Assembly: GCA_016928865.1 (NCBI GenBank)
Contig: JAFGJX010000079.1
Coordinates: forward strand, 1-33,155
DNA length: 33,155 nucleotides
Direction of reading: 5' to 3'
Source: Spirochaetota bacterium
Lineage (GTDB): Bacteria; Spirochaetota; UBA4802; UBA5550
In this document: positions 1 through 6,869 of the stretch, one piece after another
Layout of the letters: every line of letters starts with the position of its first letter
How positions within the stretch are numbered: the first letter of the stretch is position 1
Translations under genes and position numbers: made by a program
Notes under the pieces: model-generated
What the model was told of the DNA's origin: nothing
Database searches by the model: none
The model's input: the letters and a program-made list of their open reading frames with translations, nothing else

Positions 1-867
1 ACTTTTAATCAAATTTACAATATTATTAAAATATGGGGATTGTTTAACTATGAAATTAGTATCAGTGGCACTCTGCCAGCAAACCCTTTGTGGACCTTCA
101 GAGTTCGTATTAATGATGACTTTATAGCCCGCGGTACGATTGATGATCCGCTTTCTCCTGATGCCGATGTAACTTATTCAAACCGAGTTGAATTATCATA
201 TAACGCATCTCCAGTATTTCAGTTCTTTTTTGATGATATAAGTAATTCATCGATCGAACAAGGATGTCTCCTTATTGTTAAACCTTATCGATTTGAGACA
301 GGTGCGACCCATTTCTTTAATGAGAATGGCATTTTTGAAGGAAGGGTGAAATCAGATAAAACCCTATATATCACATTTGATGGTACACCGTGGACCACAA
401 CTCCTATTGGCGGTACAGGTCATTCATATCCGATAGCAGGCCGCGGGAAAATGACCGACGACGGGACAAATTATAATGTTACCGCTATGGTATATACTCA
501 TGTTGATGGGACCATGCCGTACTATACCTGTACATTGGGGTCTGGCGAGTCATATTATACACTGGCTTATATAGCTCAAATAGCATCACCGAATTACAGT
601 ACCGCGCTCTGGGGCTGGAGCGATAGTGCTAAAAATGACAGAGTATGTTCTTTTGCTTTTAACGCATTTGGTAATTACGGATACTTCAACTCTATTCAGG
701 GATTTGTTTGTGATGGAATGCCGGACGCTTCCGATTGCCCGGAAGATTCAAGGTATCCCTCAGGTGCTGCTGTTAGTACACTCTATACTAATATGGCGAA
801 TACAGCTCAGGAATTTTCTGCAGCGAGCATAACCAGTCCTGGGGTTGCATTTCTTACTTTTGATTGA
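1..867 (+). CDS. Orphan protein of unknown function, 5'-truncated by window edge
   Basis: The reading frame is open from the first base of the window to a TGA at 865-867. A TTG at position 40 could start a 275-residue protein, but the frame upstream of it is also open and no ribosome-binding site precedes it, so the real start is probably outside the window. I recognise no domain. The visible part is rich in Asn, Thr, Ser, Tyr and Phe with alternating beta-type stretches, as in secreted or surface proteins; any signal peptide would lie upstream. Base composition is visibly more A+T-rich than the GC-rich genes after position 1544, which suggests recent acquisition or a fast-evolving surface gene. 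A strong terminator follows the stop directly, so it ends its transcription unit. That it is coding is well supported by the long open frame; its function is unknown. Confidence 0.7.
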   Translation, partial: TFNQIYNIIKIWGLFNYEISISGTLPANPLWTFRVRINDDFIARGTIDDPLSPDADVTYSNRVELSYNASPVFQFFFDDISNSSIEQGCLLIVKPYRFETGATHFFNENGIFEGRVKSDKTLYITFDGTPWTTTPIGGTGHSYPIAGRGKMTDDGTNYNVTAMVYTHVDGTMPYYTCTLGSGESYYTLAYIAQIASPNYSTALWGWSDSAKNDRVCSFAFNAFGNYGYFNSIQGFVCDGMPDASDCPEDSRYPSGAAVSTLYTNMANTAQEFSAASITSPGVAFLTFD

Positions 868-896
868 TTAAGCATCCTGTCGAATGTTAAAATAGT

Positions 897-927
897 AAAG
901 AGATGGTTAGTTCCATCTCTTTTTTTT
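897..927 (+). terminator. Rho-independent terminator
   Basis: A perfect 10-bp stem (AAAGAGATGG at 897-906, CCATCTCTTT at 913-922) has a 6-nt loop and runs into a T-run through 927. It starts 30 bases after the stop of the AT-rich orphan gene and lies before the convergent STAS gene. Confidence 0.9.
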
Positions 928-972
928 ATACAAGGCGATTATTATAAATGGTTCAGTGTGAAATGCTCCAAC

Positions 973-1311
973 CTACCCCCCGAACTCCTCCTCGAACCGG
1001 TCCCGCGTCATGATGGTGAAAAACTTGTTCAGGGTCATGAGCTCGAAGGTGTGCTGTATGCTGGGGCTCAAATCGTAGAAGATGAGCTTGATGTTCGTCT
1101 CCTTGGATTTTCGCAGGGTCTTCACCAGGGTGGCGATGGCGGTGGAATCGACGCCGGCCAGGTCCCTGCAGTTGATGGCGATGATGGCCGGCTTTTTCAT
1201 TAAAATCTCGCTGAAGGCCTGCTCCATCTCCTTGATGTTGGCAAGGTTCCATTCGCCCCGGGCCGTGACGAGTATTCTATCGCCCTTTTCCTGGTAGCTG
1301 ATGTTTTCCAT
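973..1311 (-). CDS. STAS-domain protein (anti-sigma factor antagonist-like)
   Basis: This is a 112-residue single STAS domain. Members of the SpoIIAA/RsbV family bind anti-sigma-factor kinases and are switched off by phosphorylation of a Ser/Thr after a conserved Asp. Here the hydrophobic strand PAIIAINCRDLAGVDST (residues 41-57) carries Asp55-Ser56-Thr57 at that position, followed by an amphipathic helix and the typical strand 'KLIFYDLSP'. The length matches the family. I chose the ATG at 1311 because the frame further upstream reads as non-coding. No Shine-Dalgarno precedes it, and a TTGACA/AATAAA promoter would start transcription only a few bases before the ATG, so the message may be nearly leaderless. 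No anti-sigma kinase or phosphatase is adjacent, so the partner must be elsewhere. It could also be a stand-alone STAS scaffold rather than a sigma regulator. Confidence 0.85.
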   Translation of the reverse strand: MENISYQEKGDRILVTARGEWNLANIKEMEQAFSEILMKKPAIIAINCRDLAGVDSTAIATLVKTLRKSKETNIKLIFYDLSPSIQHTFELMTLNKFFTIMTRDRFEEEFGG

Positions 1312-1321
1312 GATTGTGTTT

Positions 1322-1350
1322 TTTATTGCATGGATGGCGCAAATTGTCAA
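1322..1350 (-). promoter_or_regulatory. Sigma70-type promoter for the STAS gene
   Basis: On the minus strand TTGACA (1345-1350) is followed after 17 bases by AATAAA (1322-1327, 4 of 6 matches to TATAAT). The start site would fall near 1315, about four bases before the chosen ATG. This fits the absence of a ribosome-binding site. Confidence 0.5.
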
Positions 1351-1401
1351 ATAGAATATTTTTAATGATTCCCGGGACGGGAAATGTTCGTTGATAATTT
1401 G

Positions 1402-1503
1402 ATGTAATGGGCCATCCCGGCGAGCAGGCGACACGGAGGTCGCCGATTCCGCCGAGTCAACAGGAGGTTATACGAGGCGGACGAGCGGGATGGCTCATTA
1501 CAT
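1402..1503. repeat. 102-nt palindromic cloverleaf-like element
   Basis: The ends form an 18-bp inverted repeat: ATGTAATGGGCCATCCCG at 1402-1419 and CGGGATGGCTCATTACAT at 1486-1503, with one mismatched position. Inside are two further dyads: GCGAC/GTCGC around a 6-nt loop, and TCCGCC/GGCGGA enclosing AAC-AGGAG-GTT. The fold is therefore an outer stem with two inner arms. It lies between two minus-strand genes and has no T-run, so it is not a simple terminator. It looks like a REP/MITE-type dispersed repeat or a structured RNA. No second copy was seen in this window. Confidence 0.6.
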
Positions 1504-1543
1504 GTGAGTTATTTATAGTAGTTGAGGTTCGCGCCGTGATGGC

Positions 1544-2278
1544 TTACCGCCTGATCTCGATCAGCGAGCAGACCGCGCCCGTGTCGTCGGATGCGGACTT
1601 ATCGTTAAAGGTGTCGGGGAACCATTCACCGTCGATGATATACTTGTACCGGTAGGCGCCGGGGAAGAGTTTTTTCCTGAGCCGCCAGATCCCGTCGCTC
1701 CCCTTCGAGAGGAGATCGTCTTCCGGGTTCCAGTGGTTGAAGTCGCCGACCAGGGACACGATGGACGCGTCGGGCCGCCAGAGCCGGAATTCAACGGTGT
1801 TTCTGTCAATGCGCTTCCAGGTAACCTGCCTCCCTTCGGCCTTCACCGCCGGCGCCGTTACCGACAGGTATGATCCCATGCCGTCGTCGATCCGTTCCGG
1901 GTTCTCGGGGTCCATGATCCAGGTGCCGTCGACCAGGAACTTGTAGGCGATCTCGCGCCCCTCTTCCGCGGCGGGCAGAAAATAGTACCATACGCCGTTT
2001 GTCGAGCGCTCCATCGGAGCGGCTTTCCATGCGCGGAAGCTGCCCGCGATACGGACCGAGCGCGCTCCCCGGTTCCTGTAGGTGAAGAGGACCCCCTCGG
2101 GCGCCGTCATGCTCTGCCCGGGAACGCGGCCGGTATGCACCAGCCGGACCGTCTGCGGCGCGTCGCTCTGCGCGAGCGTCCTCAGCGTGCTGTAATACAG
2201 CGTCTTCATCCCTGCTGCGTCGTGGCTGAACGAGAGGAACAGGAGCGGCAGTGCGGCAATCAGGGCTTTATATCTCAT
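1544..2278 (-). CDS. Secreted protein with two CBM48/AMPK-type glycogen-binding modules
   Basis: A 244-residue protein with a signal peptide (about residues 1-23: basic start, then a hydrophobic stretch ending near HDAAG). Two early-set Ig-like carbohydrate-binding modules of the CBM48/AMPK-beta family follow. Module 1 spans about 60-142 ('VRIAGSFRAWKAAPM', 'YKFLVDGTWIMDPENP'). Module 2 spans about 162-243 ('VSLVGDFNHWNPEDDLL', 'YRYKYIIDGEWFPD'). The W-x-P, YKY..DG-W and D-P/D-x-F-N signatures are the usual glucan-contact and core positions. No catalytic domain is attached, so it probably binds a glucan or a protein partner outside the cytoplasm. I chose the ATG at 2278 because AGAGG sits 9 bases upstream; an ATG eight codons earlier has no such site. 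It appears monocistronic. Family assignment is firm; the ligand is inference. Confidence 0.85.
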   Translation of the reverse strand: MRYKALIAALPLLFLSFSHDAAGMKTLYYSTLRTLAQSDAPQTVRLVHTGRVPGQSMTAPEGVLFTYRNRGARSVRIAGSFRAWKAAPMERSTNGVWYYFLPAAEEGREIAYKFLVDGTWIMDPENPERIDDGMGSYLSVTAPAVKAEGRQVTWKRIDRNTVEFRLWRPDASIVSLVGDFNHWNPEDDLLSKGSDGIWRLRKKLFPGAYRYKYIIDGEWFPDTFNDKSASDDTGAVCSLIEIRR

Positions 2279-2339
2279 AGTCGCGGACCTCTGGAATCCC
2301 ATGGAACGTTCTGTTTTTTGCTGCGTCTCTATATCAGGA

Positions 2340-2361
2340 AATCGACCCGTTGTCGATTATA
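2340..2361 (-). promoter_or_regulatory. -10 element with overlapping operator-like dyad
   Basis: A perfect TATAAT on the minus strand (2356-2361) overlaps the dyad AATCGAC-N5-GTCGATT (2340-2358), placing the dyad at the expected start site of the glycogen-binding gene. No good -35 box is visible, so the promoter may need an activator or the dyad may be a leader hairpin. Confidence 0.4.
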
Positions 2362-2503
2362 CATTACGATTAATTCCCGGCCGTGTGATCGGGCCGGTGA
2401 AAAGATCGCCGCGATAAATAATATATAGTGTACTCTTATGATAAATATGTCGATACTTGTAGGGAAAATATTTATATTAATATTTGATGATGATACAATT
2501 TAA

Positions 2504-2537
2504 CGGCCCGGCATGCGATCGGGCCATACGCGGGCCG
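2504..2537 (+). repeat. GC-rich hairpin with alternative pairing, related to 2376-2397
   Basis: CGGCCCG (2504-2510) can pair either with CGGGCC at 2520-2525 or with CGGGCCG at 2531-2537. A similar sequence occurs at 2376-2397, where CCGGCC pairs with GGCCGG; both copies share the pattern CCCGGC..TG.GATCGGGCC. They may be short dispersed hairpin repeats or part of the leader control of the downstream gene. Confidence 0.35.
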
Positions 2538-2558
2538 CTGATGCATGGTAAAAATTGA

Positions 2559-2587
2559 TTGATTTTTATCGAGTACGTGTGTATAGC
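2559..2587 (+). promoter_or_regulatory. Promoter candidate for the large TPR protein
   Basis: TTGATT (2559-2564), 17 bases, then TATAGC (2582-2587) predict a start near 2594. This argues that translation begins at the ATG at 2635 and not at the ATG at 2593. Confidence 0.4.
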
Positions 2588-2634
2588 TGATTATGTCGCC
2601 TGTTTGGCATGAAAGGGCGCCGCCGGGAACAACA

Positions 2635-5600
2635 ATGACAGAAGCCGAAGAAATATCATACACCCCGGAAGAGATCGAGGAGATCGAGCGGATCGTCGAC
2701 CTGGTTTCGAAGAGCGGGAGAAAGATCGTCGAGGTCCGGGAGCCTGCTCCGGCGGCGGTCGCCGCGGCGGAGGATGAATACCATACGGCGCCGGGCTCTT
2801 TTCGCGAGCCGGAAGACCTCGATCTGCCACCGATCGACTTCGACCACCTCGATGCCGGGGAAAAGGCGGCGCCTGCCGGGGAGGGCGCGGTTCCACTCGA
2901 GGATATTACCGGCATCCTTCGCGAGGTTGAAGATAAATTTCCCGAGATAACGACGGAACCGGCGCCGGAACCCTTTGAAGACCTCACGCTTGAGCTCGAC
3001 GAGGTGCCGGAGAAAGCGGAGCCCGTTCCCGCGCCAGCCGTCAGCGAAGAGCGGCTCTCTCCGCTCGATGAGCTGGACCTGCTCACGAAGGACGAGCCCG
3101 AATCACTCGATCACGCGGACCGCGCGCCCGCAGACGAGTTTATCGCGGACAGAGGCCCGGCGCGGCAGGAGACACCGGTGTTCGAAAAGCCGCCCGCGCC
3201 CGGGGGGGGCGGAGCGGTCCCGCCGGTTGTTGAAGAAGAATCCATCCCGGCCGATATGTCGGTTTTTGATGAGATCGACCTGGGCGCCGCTCCGTCGGCA
3301 GCGCCACCGGAGGGCGTGAGCATCGGTCCGGAAGCAAGGACCGACATCCCCGACCTTTCCGAGATATCATTTGAAGAAAAGGTGGAGATGCCGGAGACCC
3401 GCGCAGCGGACGTCCCCGCCATCGATATCCCGGTCGAGCCGCTCCCCGCGGCCCCGGAGGCCCCGTCGCCTTCCATGGACGAGCTTACTGATGAAGACAT
3501 GGCCTCGCTCAGTGACATCGACGAGTTCCACAAGGAGCCGGATATCAGGCCCAGCAAAGACATCATTGACAGGGTCAAGAAGAAAGAAGGGGCCGTGAAA
3601 GCGGCGCCTCCGGCGCCGGAGGCTCTTTCCGCGGCTGAAGAGCCGTTTGAAATAGAGATGCTTGATGAGGAGATCAAGCCCGAGCGGCCCGCCATGCCGG
3701 CGGCGCCGGCTCCGGCACCAGCGGGCCGCGGCGGGGGCGGCGAGGGTATCGATCTGTCCGAGCGGGAACTCAAGCGCCTGACCAGATCCATACTGCTCTT
3801 TTCCGCGCCGGTCCGCCTGGCGGTGAAGGACACGGTGATCAACGACCTCCTGTCGCCGAAGGACACGCGGCAGCTCATCACCATGATCCTGGGCGGCGCG
3901 TCAGAAGCGGATGTTCACCGCTTCCTCGATGACAAGCTGAAGAAGACAATACCCATCGGTGTGCCGCGCGCGGTTCCCGGCCGACGGGTGATCACCGCCC
4001 GTCCCGAATACTCGGCGATGGGGAGGGAGCGCCAGAAACGCCTCGCCACGATGACGAAGATAATCGGCGGGTCGCTCGCCGTCGTCTGCGTGCTGGGAAT
4101 TGTCGGCTACCAGTTCATTTTCAAGCCCTTCATGGCGCGGCGCATGATCAGCGAAGGCACGGCGCTCATCCGTGAAAGCGGCGACTACCTGAAAAAGCCG
4201 AAAGACTATGCCGCGGCGGAGAAGATCTTTCGCGAGGTGGACGAGAATTACGCCAAAGATTTCGCCGAGGGATACCGGGCGTATTCAAGCGCCTACCTGG
4301 ACAGAAAGGAATACCTGTTTTCGATCCGGAAGCTGAACAGGCTTTATGCGATACAGAGCGGGAAGGGCCGCGCCATAGAGCTCGCCCTGCTGAACGACCT
4401 CGGGCATTTTTATTCCAGGGTGCCGGTCGAGTTTTACAGCGGCATCAGGCTCAATATCAACAAGTGGTATTATCCCGGCAGCGACAAGAAGCGCGAGGAA
4501 TGGTCGCAGCTCGACGTTGCGATCGAATTTTTCCGGCGGGTGCTGGCCCGTGACCGGGAGAACGTCACCGCGCTGTTCGGCATCGGCAACGCGTATTTCC
4601 ACCAGGGGCAGTACTTCAAGGCCAAGAAGTATTACGAGGACATCGTCAACCTCGAGCCGGAATCCGAGGTGGGATATTCCGGCCTGCTGAACCTCTATAT
4701 CGAGCGCGACGTGTTCGAGAAGGTTGTCGAAGTGCACGCCCGGCTCGCCGACAGGAAGATGATGGAGGATGTCCCTTCCGCACTGCTGGCGAAGCTGGCC
4801 TCGTATTACCTCGACAAGCAGAAGTCGCCGACCTCGAACGTGCGGATCGATTACGGCGTTCAGTCGGCGCGCTTCAAGGACGCGGATGACAACATCTTTC
4901 CCGCGGTGTACGGCGTGCTGGAAGCGCTGAACAGGCGCGACAGGGACTACCCGCCCCTCCACCTCCAGTACGCAAGGCTCAACAGGGCGCAGAACAACCT
5001 GAAGCTGATGAAGATACACCTGGAAAAGGCGATCAAGCTTTCGCGCGACAACTACAACGCCGAATATTTCGGCGCCCTGCACCTGCTGGGCGAGTACTAT
5101 TACCAGGCGCGGGAGCCGTTAAAGGCCTATGAGACGCTGAATCGCGCCATCGCGGCCGCGGGCAACCCGCCCGATTTCACGCGTGACGATTTTTACCGCG
5201 AAACCGAGAGCCCCGGCAAGTCGTATGCCCTGCTCGGGAACATCTTCTACTATTATTTCGACAAGGTGAGGATGCGCTACGGAGACCTGGAGGACGAGGA
5301 GACAGAAGAGGACGCGGACCGTCTCGCCAATTACCAGATAGCACGCGACAAGTACGAAAAGGCGCTGGCCGAAGGATATGAGTCCTCCGAGGTGCACTAC
5401 AACCTGGGGCGCGTCTACTACCTTACCGGGCTCTACCGCAAGGCGCTTGATCAGTGGCTCAACCTCTACGAGGACTTCGTGGAGAAGCCGGAGATCATGT
5501 TCGCCCTGGGGAACGCCTTCTACCATATGGGGAGCTATGACGCGGCCAAGGGCGAGTACCTGAAGCTCATCTCCGCGTACGAATACGATATGGAGAGGAT

Positions 5601-5886
5601 GAAGATCGCGCGGCGCGACCTGGAGGGGCATGTAAAGCTGATACGGTTCCTCTCGGCCGCATACAACAACGTGGGCGCTGTGTACCAGGCACAGAACAAT
5701 GAGGGCAGAAGCGATATCAGCTACTGGAAGGCGATCGACTGGGCGCAGCAGATCAACTCGGACAACGAGTTCGCCCGGGTGAACCTGGCCCGCTCGTTCA
5801 AGCAGACCGGGGGGGCCGGCGAGCCGATCCTGGACGAATCCATCCCCTACAGCCTCGATTATTACCGCGAGGACCTGCGCCGCTAG
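2635..5886 (+). CDS. Large single-pass membrane protein with acidic cytoplasmic arm and periplasmic TPR domain
   Basis: This is a 1083-residue protein. Residues 1 to about 370 are acidic, Pro/Ala/Glu-rich and probably disordered. Residues 372-441 form a compact helical segment ('DLSERELKRLTRSILLFSA'). One transmembrane helix lies at about 475-496 ('GGSLAVVCVLGIVGYQFIF'), with basic residues on its N-terminal side and no signal peptide. The rest is helical repeats of TPR type, clearest as 'NVTALFGIGNAYFHQGQYF' and 'SEVHYNLGRVYYLTGLYRKA'. Positive-inside topology puts the N-terminus in the cytoplasm and the TPRs in the periplasm. This layout resembles the spirochaete periplasmic flagellar collar protein FlcA, but I cannot confirm that by eye. 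The ATG at 2635 has GGA six bases upstream; an in-frame ATG at 2593 lies about at the predicted transcription start. The gene is monocistronic and converges on the next gene with a 7-base gap. Confidence 0.85.
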   Translation: MTEAEEISYTPEEIEEIERIVDLVSKSGRKIVEVREPAPAAVAAAEDEYHTAPGSFREPEDLDLPPIDFDHLDAGEKAAPAGEGAVPLEDITGILREVEDKFPEITTEPAPEPFEDLTLELDEVPEKAEPVPAPAVSEERLSPLDELDLLTKDEPESLDHADRAPADEFIADRGPARQETPVFEKPPAPGGGGAVPPVVEEESIPADMSVFDEIDLGAAPSAAPPEGVSIGPEARTDIPDLSEISFEEKVEMPETRAADVPAIDIPVEPLPAAPEAPSPSMDELTDEDMASLSDIDEFHKEPDIRPSKDIIDRVKKKEGAVKAAPPAPEALSAAEEPFEIEMLDEEIKPERPAMPAAPAPAPAGRGGGGEGIDLSERELKRLTRSILLFSAPVRLAVKDTVINDLLSPKDTRQLITMILGGASEADVHRFLDDKLKKTIPIGVPRAVPGRRVITARPEYSAMGRERQKRLATMTKIIGGSLAVVCVLGIVGYQFIFKPFMARRMISEGTALIRESGDYLKKPKDYAAAEKIFREVDENYAKDFAEGYRAYSSAYLDRKEYLFSIRKLNRLYAIQSGKGRAIELALLNDLGHFYSRVPVEFYSGIRLNINKWYYPGSDKKREEWSQLDVAIEFFRRVLARDRENVTALFGIGNAYFHQGQYFKAKKYYEDIVNLEPESEVGYSGLLNLYIERDVFEKVVEVHARLADRKMMEDVPSALLAKLASYYLDKQKSPTSNVRIDYGVQSARFKDADDNIFPAVYGVLEALNRRDRDYPPLHLQYARLNRAQNNLKLMKIHLEKAIKLSRDNYNAEYFGALHLLGEYYYQAREPLKAYETLNRAIAAAGNPPDFTRDDFYRETESPGKSYALLGNIFYYYFDKVRMRYGDLEDEETEEDADRLANYQIARDKYEKALAEGYESSEVHYNLGRVYYLTGLYRKALDQWLNLYEDFVEKPEIMFALGNAFYHMGSYDAAKGEYLKLISAYEYDMERMKIARRDLEGHVKLIRFLSAAYNNVGAVYQAQNNEGRSDISYWKAIDWAQQINSDNEFARVNLARSFKQTGGAGEPILDESIPYSLDYYREDLRR

Positions 5887-5893
5887 CGCGGGA

Positions 5894-6355
5894 TTATTTC
5901 TTCTTTTTACCCGCGGCGTGCTTGAGCACCGCGTACTCGAACCCGTCAACCAGCACGTTGAAGGACGCGGCGTTGATGTTCGCGGAAAGCGAATGCACCC
6001 GCCACACGTCTACCCCGTCCGTAAAGATGATGGTGACCTCCACGTCGGTGCTGGTGCCCCGCTTCGAATCCATGATCACGGCCCGGAAATCGACCAGCTT
6101 CACCTTCAGGAGCTCGGGGAAAAGGGGCGTGAGCCCCTTCTTGAGCACGCTGGCGAGCGCGTCCACCGGGCCGTTGCCGGTCGAGGCCTCGTGGATCACG
6201 CGGCCCCTGGATTCGATCTGCACCGTGGCCTCGGGCTCCACGCCGTTGTCGATGAGGCGGTACCCGCCGACGATCTGGAACGGGGGCCGGTACTTTTTCA
6301 GGGAACGGGCTATTGCCAGTGTCTTTGAGGCGTCTTCAATGTCGTGATTGAGCAT
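5894..6355 (-). CDS. Free-standing LeuA/CimA-type allosteric (dimerisation) domain protein
   Basis: A 153-residue protein matching the C-terminal regulatory domain of 2-isopropylmalate and citramalate synthases, which binds leucine or isoleucine. It carries the family hallmark GNGPVDAL (residues 60-67) after 'EATVQIESRGRVIHEAS', and the closing 'SANINAASFNVLVDGFEYA' that matches the family's S.DI..AS..ALVD..EY. No TIM-barrel synthase domain is attached or adjacent. The tail is Lys-rich. A GGGGG sequence lies 8 bases before the ATG. It is the last gene of a three-gene minus-strand operon, 16 bases after the PQQ-repeat-like gene. It may act as a separate amino-acid sensor or as a trans-acting subunit of a synthase encoded elsewhere. 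The domain call is firm; the role is inference. Confidence 0.8.
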   Translation of the reverse strand: MLNHDIEDASKTLAIARSLKKYRPPFQIVGGYRLIDNGVEPEATVQIESRGRVIHEASTGNGPVDALASVLKKGLTPLFPELLKVKLVDFRAVIMDSKRGTSTDVEVTIIFTDGVDVWRVHSLSANINAASFNVLVDGFEYAVLKHAAGKKKK

Positions 6356-6371
6356 GCGTTTAACCCCCGTG

Positions 6372-6860
6372 TCAGTGTATGGCGATCCCGGTGAGAGGGG
6401 ATAGCGTTTCGCTCCTGCCGGACCCGTATTTCAGGAGTATCCGGTCGGAGCGGAAGCCGTATTCGCACAGATCGTCGCGAACGCGGTGGTACCATATTTT
6501 TTTCCCGTCGGAACGGTCCGCCTTGATGAGATAGAATTCGCTGTTGCCGTCGGTGAAGATGATGTAGAGGTAGCCTTCAAAGAGTATCTGAAAGTACGCC
6601 TTGCCCGGGATGAACCATTCGGTGGCGCCGGTCGATTTTGCCAGGGCGAGGAAAAGTCCGTGGACGTCGTCGGTTTCACACGCGAGGTAGTATCGGGTCG
6701 CGTCCTCGATGACCGATTCAATGAGGCAGATATCGGTTATCTTCTTGATCCAGAGGTTCCTGCCGTTTTTTGGGGCCCTGCACAACAGAATCGATTTGCC
6801 GCTGTCGTAGCAGAGGGTGCCGTTTTCCATCTCAAATGTCTGGGAATAGGCGTGTTCCAT
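6372..6860 (-). CDS. Small PQQ-like beta-propeller-repeat protein, function unknown
   Basis: A 162-residue protein with two or three segments resembling PQQ/quinoprotein-type beta-propeller blades: 'GRNLWIKKITDICLIES', 'GLFLALAKSTGATEWFIPGK' and 'FYLIKADRSDGKKIWYHRV'. Each has the D/S-G-x-x-x-W pattern in which a short turn precedes a strand containing Trp. A full propeller needs six to eight blades, so this is a half-propeller, a dimerising fragment or a divergent fold. There is no signal peptide or membrane segment, which points to the cytoplasm. It sits 9 bases after the cytidylate-kinase-like gene and 16 before the LeuA-domain gene, so the three are probably co-transcribed. The start ATG has GGGA closely upstream. 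That the gene is real is likely; the propeller assignment is moderate. Confidence 0.65.
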   Translation of the reverse strand: MEHAYSQTFEMENGTLCYDSGKSILLCRAPKNGRNLWIKKITDICLIESVIEDATRYYLACETDDVHGLFLALAKSTGATEWFIPGKAYFQILFEGYLYIIFTDGNSEFYLIKADRSDGKKIWYHRVRDDLCEYGFRSDRILLKYGSGRSETLSPLTGIAIH

Positions 6861-6869
6861 CTATCCCGT

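Larger units (their letters stand above)
2279..2634. other. Intergenic regulatory region between divergent genes
   Basis: This 356-base gap separates the minus-strand glycogen-binding protein from the plus-strand TPR protein. Its centre (2400-2500) is AT-rich. It holds a dyad overlapping a TATAAT on the minus strand (2340-2361), two related GC-rich hairpins (2376-2397 and 2504-2537) and a plus-strand promoter candidate (2559-2587). I see no convincing small gene. Confidence 0.6.

Noticed and set aside
1402..1503. An integron attC site as explanation of the palindrome
   Set aside because: The ends do not carry the RYYYAAC/GTTRRRY core sites, no integrase gene is seen, and the AAC/GTT pair lies in the middle, not at the ends.
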